DNA of 64,000 bases from Leptospiraceae bacterium (GTDB lineage Bacteria; Spirochaetota; Leptospiria; Leptospirales; Leptonemataceae): contig JAOACE010000021.1 of the NCBI GenBank assembly GCA_026418015.1, positions 62,001-126,000 of the forward strand, written 5' to 3'. Shown here in pieces: positions 62,761-64,000 of the stretch (position 1 is the stretch's first letter; each line of letters opens with the position of its first letter). The position numbers and the translations under genes were made by a program. The notes beneath the pieces were generated by a model. That model was not told the DNA's origin and ran no database searches. It worked only from the letters and a program-made list of their open reading frames with translations.

Positions 62761-63255
62761 TTAACCAGTAAATTGGGTTCTAGTTAATTGAGAAACCCTA
62801 TCTGGGTTCAATTTTGTTAAATTTAAGGAAAGCTCATCTATGTTAAGATCCTTAGGAGAAATAAAATTAGCAGCAAAATAATTTTCTTGCTGTATTTCTA
62901 ATTTTTTTAAGACAAGTTTTAATTCGTCGATTTTTTTCATGGTCTTATTGAGGAGGTCTTCTTTGTTTATGTCTTTGTTATCTAAAAGCTCTGGAAAAAG
63001 AATTTCGTTGTTAAATTTTAGGTTGGAATGAATCATTTCTGGATTATCTTTTAAATACTGAAAACGCACTTGCTCTTTTGTATAGAGATTCTGAATTGAT
63101 TTTAGGTTCTCGTAAATTTCTAAAATTTTTGAATCTTCTATTGGCTCTTTTAAGTTGATTTTTGGTACATTTGTATTATTAGTTTTTAAATTTAACTCTT
63201 TTCTTTTGATAAAATTCTCAGCTGAACTTAGTAGTTGTTTGCTTGTTATTTCCAT
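62761..63255 (-). CDS. Hypothetical protein upstream of the yggS-like gene
   Basis: The 164-residue product is hydrophilic and mostly helical, with a coiled-coil-prone section (LNKTMKKIDELKLVLKKLE) and a C-terminus reading NLTKLNPDRVSQLTRTQFTG. No family is recognised. No signal or membrane segment is seen. It lies 8 bp before the yggS-like gene and is probably cotranscribed with it. The divergent sppA starts 105 bp away. Confidence 0.6.
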   Translation of the reverse strand: MEITSKQLLSSAENFIKRKELNLKTNNTNVPKINLKEPIEDSKILEIYENLKSIQNLYTKEQVRFQYLKDNPEMIHSNLKFNNEILFPELLDNKDINKEDLLNKTMKKIDELKLVLKKLEIQQENYFAANFISPKDLNIDELSLNLTKLNPDRVSQLTRTQFTG

Positions 63256-63359
63256 AAAACCACCCCATAGAAATATCGGTAAATAAAATAAATTTATTCA
63301 ACCCTTTTTCTATAAAAAATTGTTTTTAAAATTACTTTATTGCTAAATTTTGGTATATT

Positions 63360-64000
63360 ATGACCAAAAAAACCCAATTTTTTATCATACTGATTTTGTT
63401 TATAACTTTTTTTTCTTTTGTTATTAGTATAATCAAATTTTTACAAGAGAAAGAACTTACATTTACAAAAAAAGTAGTGGATTTTTCTTATGTTTCTCAG
63501 AAGGGAATAGCAAAATTAAAACTAAAAGGTACAATACATAACGATGATTTTGAAGTAGATGGAATCAATGCAAATCAGGTAGTGGATTGGCTAAAAGCCA
63601 TCAAAAATTCTAAAAATATCTTAGGAGTTATTATAGAGCTAGATAGTCCTGGTGGAGAGGTTGGTGCTACTAAAAAAATTTATAATGCCTTAAAAGATTT
63701 AAAACAAGAAAAACCCATAGTGATTTATATAAATGATATTGCAGCAAGTGGTGGTTATTATATAGCTTCTATTGCTAACAAGGTATTTGCACAAGAATCA
63801 GCCATTATTGGTAGCATTGGTGTGATTATGATTCGACCAAATATAGAAAAATTTTTGGATAAAATAGGTGTTTCTATCAATGTGATTAAAGCTGGTAAGT
63901 ATAAAGATTTTAGTTATCCTTTTCGTGAATTAACCCAAGAAGAGCAAGAGATGTATAACGAAGTTATTAATACAGCATATAAAACTTTTATTAGTGATGT
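63360..64000 (+). CDS. Signal peptide peptidase SppA (partial, 3' end off the window)
   Basis: SppA is a membrane-anchored serine protease that degrades signal peptides. The visible 213 codons start MTKKTQFFIILILFITFFSF, a membrane anchor, followed by the strand GIAKLKLKGTI, IIELDSPGGEVGATKKI and NDIAASGGYYIAS with the nucleophilic Ser. Then come IGSIGVI and AGKYKDFSYPFRELTQEE; in single-domain SppA the catalytic Lys lies in such a GKYKD segment. This fits the short (67-36K-type) form of many bacteria. A TGCTAAATT ends 10 bases before the ATG, so this gene may also be nearly leaderless. Confidence 0.92.
   Translation, partial: MTKKTQFFIILILFITFFSFVISIIKFLQEKELTFTKKVVDFSYVSQKGIAKLKLKGTIHNDDFEVDGINANQVVDWLKAIKNSKNILGVIIELDSPGGEVGATKKIYNALKDLKQEKPIVIYINDIAASGGYYIASIANKVFAQESAIIGSIGVIMIRPNIEKFLDKIGVSINVIKAGKYKDFSYPFRELTQEEQEMYNEVINTAYKTFISD

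Overview
The window looks like a piece of chromosome from an AT-rich spirochaete, most likely a member or relative of the order Leptospirales. The support is two genes that resemble families known almost only from Leptospira (a DUF1574-like SGNH protein at 37757-38848 and a DUF1564-like protein at 40988-41497), a Maf/DUF115 flagellin-modification-type protein, many lipoprotein signals with relaxed lipoboxes, and a chemotaxis operon. No species can be named from this sequence alone. Coding density is very high, genes sit on both strands in short operons, and several convergent gene pairs have stop codons that touch. I see no insertion sequence, prophage, CRISPR array or rRNA operon. Only one tRNA is present.

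Layout. 1-3958 (minus) is a murF-mraY-murD peptidoglycan block; murD runs off the left edge. 3959-4328 is the only gene-free stretch over 300 bp and appears to be a structured leader for recA. 4329-11165 holds recA, argC, a Ktr/Trk potassium channel pair and a bifunctional RelA/SpoT. 11183-20989 holds a Maf-like protein, an omega-subunit-like protein with an acidic tail, a class A penicillin-binding protein, a 14-repeat WD40 protein, and a large Ser/Thr kinase with a long repeat array and membrane tail. A tRNA-Arg lies at 21082-21155. 21161-27496 (minus) is a complete clade II (Sec-type) nitrous oxide reductase operon: cytochrome c, nosZ, a membrane protein, nosL, nosD, nosF, nosY. 27679-31071 has a tiny gene, an EpmA-type lysyl ligase, an M48 lipoprotein peptidase and an NNMT-like methyltransferase. 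31153-41497 is mixed: a GGDEF-EAL protein, OsmC, a split DsbD, dtd, Leptospira-type unknowns, a Kazal-like lipoprotein and leuD.

41614-49792 (minus) is a chemotaxis operon (STAS, cheA, cheW, cheB, cheR, cheY, a sensor-kinase-like protein) that continues into phoH and ybeY. Its cheY carries one in-frame TAA at codon 43. An Aer-like PAS receptor is transcribed divergently from it, and would suit an organism that respires N2O and must sense redox state.

The most notable part is 51559-54683: five tightly packed genes encoding a zinc-ribbon/OB-fold protein, a ubiquitin-like protein, an E2-like enzyme with an intact catalytic-site context, a ThiF/E1-like activating enzyme and a JAMM-type isopeptidase. 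This is a complete ubiquitin-like conjugation and removal pathway in a bacterium, with a candidate fifth component. The order Ubl-E2-E1-JAMM matches that of the bacterial Bil-type antiphage systems as I know them; the first gene is what I find least explained.

The right part (54710-64000) holds serA, a lipase-like hydrolase, an RHH/PIN toxin-antitoxin-like pair, several unknowns, a cNMP-binding-domain protein, a YggS-type PLP protein and the start of sppA.

Gene starts fall into two styles. Genes inside operons and some first genes have clear Shine-Dalgarno sequences. Others (relA, the WD40 gene, the coiled-coil gene at 36004, the ubiquitin-system operon) have none, and a consensus-like -35/-10 promoter ends only 5-10 bases before the start codon, which suggests leaderless mRNA. 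All functional statements are from reading the protein sequences; no database search was run.
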